A stretch of 64,000 nt of DNA from Paracoccus fistulariae (GTDB lineage Bacteria; Pseudomonadota; Alphaproteobacteria; Rhodobacterales; Rhodobacteraceae), in the NCBI RefSeq assembly GCF_028553785.1, contig NZ_CP067136.1, positions 2,850,501-2,914,500 on the forward strand. Reading direction: 5' to 3'. Of the stretch, positions 59,478-64,000 are shown one piece after another (positions within the stretch are counted from its first letter, which is position 1; each line of letters opens with the position of its first letter). A model generated the notes under the pieces. That model searched no databases and was not told the origin of the DNA. It saw nothing but the letters and a program-made list of their open reading frames with translations. Both the position numbers and the translations under genes were made by a program.

Positions 59478-62068
<2,591 letters not shown>

Positions 62069-62072
<4 letters not shown>

Positions 62073-62689
62073 TCCTTCCCGACAGCCGAATTGCTGCCGT
62101 CATGCCCGCGCAGACCCGTCAGTCTGCCGGCTTCCAAGATCACCTTGTCCGTCAGGCCACCCGCCGCAAGCGCGCCGTGTATGACATGATCGCGGCCAAA
62201 GGACAAACCCAATTCTGATGCCGTCAGGCAACCGAACCAGCGTCCGCCCTTGGGCGTCCATAACTTGCCTTTTCCTCGTTCTGATCCGTCCGAGGCCTGC
62301 AACAAAACCTTTGCCACACCATCGGCCAGCCAGCCTTTCACCTTCTCGAATCCGGCCACCGCCTTGCCCGATTTCCGGGCCAGAGAGACCAGATCGACCA
62401 CCCGTCTTGCCTGACCCGCTTCGACAAGCTCGGCCAGACCGTCAGGGGTCGTGACTTGCATCTTCGCCGCACGCGAAAACAATCCTTTCGCAGCGGCCTT
62501 GTCGATCGCGGCCTTGTCGGCCACGACCCAGATTCCTCGCCCCGGCAGCTTCTGGGCCAGATCGGGAATGATCATCCCGTCAGGCCCGACGACGAACCGG
62601 ATCAGCCCCTGGGTGGGCTGCACGTCGCCGGTGACGATGCAGCGCCGTTCGGGCTGCGTCCGGTCCTTGTCACGTCCGCCGCGGCTCAC
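62069..62689 (-). CDS. YlxR family RNA-binding protein with C-terminal L7Ae-like domain
   Basis: 206 aa from GTG 62689. The N-terminal YlxR/DUF448 part has [20 protein letters not shown] and [20 protein letters not shown]. The rest resembles the L7Ae-type domain that is fused to YlxR in alphaproteobacteria ([20 protein letters not shown]). It lies between nusA and infB, the classical operon order. The longer in-frame reading overlaps nusA and is unlikely. Confidence 0.9.
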
Positions 62690-62708
62690 GCCGGTCAGTC
62701 CGGGGCGA

Positions 62709-64000
62709 TCAGGCCCCGGCCTCCACGTCGTTTTCCTCGGTTTCTTCGACAGTCTCTTCCAGTTCTGCGGGATCGACCCAACCAAGGCTGACGCGCGCGG
62801 TCATGATCAGATTTTGCGCTTCTTCCAGCGAAACGTCAAAGGCTTCCAGCAGACCGTCATCCTTGACGCGCTGGCCGTCGACCGTGGTCCAGCCACCGGC
62901 CAGTTCCCAGTCGGCGCAGGTCGCGAAATCTTCCAGCGTCTTGATGTCGTCCTTTGCCAGCGCCTCAATCATCTGGGGTGTCAGGCCTTCGAATTCAACC
63001 AGGCTGTCCTCGACCCCAAGGGCGCGGGCATTGTCCAAGGCGGCCTTGTTGCGGGCTTCCAGAACGTCGCGGGCGCGGGCCTGCAACTCTTCTGCGGTGC
63101 CCTCGTCGACGCCTTCGATGGTCAGCAGTTCGTCCTGATCGACATAGGCGACCTCTTCCAGGTCGGTAAAGCCTTCCGCCACCAGAAGCTGGGCAAAGAA
63201 TTCATCCAGATCAAGCGCTTCCATGAACAGCTTGGTCCGGGCGTTGAATTCGGCCTGACGACGCTTTGATTCCTCTTCCTCGGTGAGGATGTCGATATCG
63301 AGGCCAGTCAACTGGCTGGCCAGTCGCACGTTCTGGCCGCGACGGCCAATGGCCAGCGACAGCTGTTCGTCGGGAACCACGACTTCGATCTTGTTGGCTT
63401 CCTCGTCAAAGACGACCTTGGTCACCTCGGCCGGCTGCAGCGCGTTCACCAGGAAGGTGGCCTGATCCTCATTCCACGGGATGATGTCGATCTTTTCGCC
63501 CTGCAATTCACCGACTACCGCCTGAACGCGGCTGCCGCGCATGCCGACGCAGGCGCCCACGGGGTCGATGCTGTTGTCATAGCTGATCACGGCGATTTTC
63601 GCACGGCTGCCCGGGTCGCGCGCGACGGCCTTGATGTCGATGATGCCGTCATAGATTTCGGGCACCTCCATCTTGAACAGTTCAGCCATGAATTGCGGAT
63701 CGGTGCGCGACAGGAAAATCTGCGGACCGCGCGATTCGCGGCGCACATCCTTTACAAAGGCGCGGATGCGGTCATTCGGACGATAGCTTTCGCGACCGAT
63801 CTTTTCATTGCGGCGCAGGATCGCCTCGCCCCGGCCGACATCGACGATGATATTGCCGTATTCCTCGCGCTTGACGACGCCATTGATGATGGTGTTGGCG
63901 CGATCCTTGAATTCTTCGTATTGACGGTCACGCTCGGCCTCGCGGACACGCTGCAGGATGACCTGCTTGGCGGATTGCGCCGCGATACGGCCCAGTTCGA
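62709..64000 (-). CDS. nusA: transcription termination/antitermination protein NusA (partial)
   Basis: The minus-strand frame is open to the window end, so the N-terminus is cut off. The visible 429 residues start [20 protein letters not shown] and include the S1 domain ([20 protein letters not shown]), KH domains ([20 protein letters not shown]) with [20 protein letters not shown], and acidic C-terminal repeats ([20 protein letters not shown]). NusA modulates RNA polymerase pausing. It is the first gene seen of nusA-ylxR-infB. Confidence 0.96.
   Translation of the reverse strand, partial: ELGRIAAQSAKQVILQRVREAERDRQYEEFKDRANTIINGVVKREEYGNIIVDVGRGEAILRRNEKIGRESYRPNDRIRAFVKDVRRESRGPQIFLSRTDPQFMAELFKMEVPEIYDGIIDIKAVARDPGSRAKIAVISYDNSIDPVGACVGMRGSRVQAVVGELQGEKIDIIPWNEDQATFLVNALQPAEVTKVVFDEEANKIEVVVPDEQLSLAIGRRGQNVRLASQLTGLDIDILTEEEESKRRQAEFNARTKLFMEALDLDEFFAQLLVAEGFTDLEEVAYVDQDELLTIEGVDEGTAEELQARARDVLEARNKAALDNARALGVEDSLVEFEGLTPQMIEALAKDDIKTLEDFATCADWELAGGWTTVDGQRVKDDGLLEAFDVSLEEAQNLIMTARVSLGWVDPAELEETVEETEENDVEAGA

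Overview
This 64 kb window is a high-G+C, gene-dense stretch of an alphaproteobacterial chromosome. It most resembles Rhodobacterales, probably Paracoccus or a close relative. The indicators are the pdxJ-acpS-lepB-rnc-era block, ETF-ubiquinone oxidoreductase, a methylsuccinyl-CoA dehydrogenase-type enzyme, phaA/phaB, three tandem peptide deformylase genes next to fmt, a secA-foldase-argJ-mutT block, a VPLPA-CTERM protein and frequent ATGA/GTGA gene overlaps. Genus assignment is inference. I see no rRNA, tRNA, CRISPR array, prophage or intact insertion sequence. The window is mainly housekeeping chromosome with a few accessory patches.

Layout. 1-3.2 kb: azlC (cut by the window edge), a GNAT acetyltransferase, a secreted YHYH/excalibur protein, a membrane/coiled-coil protein and greA. 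3.4-8 kb: ETF-QO, a TPR protein, ispE. 7.9-14.5 kb: pdxJ, a secreted protein, acpS, lepB, rnc, era, DUF1491, rarD, a VOC protein, recO. 14.5-21.5 kb: META lipoprotein, probable mcd, a TauE/SafE permease, dapE, a second GNAT, rnr. 21.5-29 kb: a short-chain fatty acid permease, a type I secretion ABC/adaptor pair, a bifunctional PBP. 29.4-38.8 kb: amtB, a polyprenyl synthase, DUF2007, a tRNA methyltransferase, a YdcH protein, phaB/phaA, an EAL protein, tag, a TlpA-like thioredoxin, argH. 38.7-46.7 kb: an LptM-like lipoprotein, lysA, a TIGR02302 protein, a zinc-ribbon protein, ftsE, ftsX, plsC, a PPOX-fold protein. 46.7-53.5 kb: a DUF1127-like protein, accA, a repeat-containing secreted protein, the VPLPA-CTERM protein, patB, def1-def2-def3-fmt. 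53.6-64 kb: secA, foldase, argJ, mutT, a 42-aa protein, then infB-ylxR-nusA on the minus strand (nusA cut by the window end).

How the genes fit together. Several groups look like operons joined by 1-8 nt overlaps: pdxJ to era, ftsE-ftsX-plsC-PPOX, argH-lptM-lysA, the three def genes, foldase-argJ-mutT, and nusA-ylxR-infB. The carbon-storage and acetyl-CoA genes (phaA, phaB, probable mcd, ETF-QO, accA, a SCFA permease) suggest metabolism of acetate, PHB or other C2/C4 units.

The most interesting points are: two intergenic palindromic elements that abut the stop codons of convergent genes; a second family of two hairpin repeats at operon junctions, one apparently inside the 5' end of a coding frame; two of three tandem deformylases with altered catalytic motifs; a CtrA-like box inside a perfect palindrome; a structured small-RNA candidate next to the infB terminator; and several very short genes.
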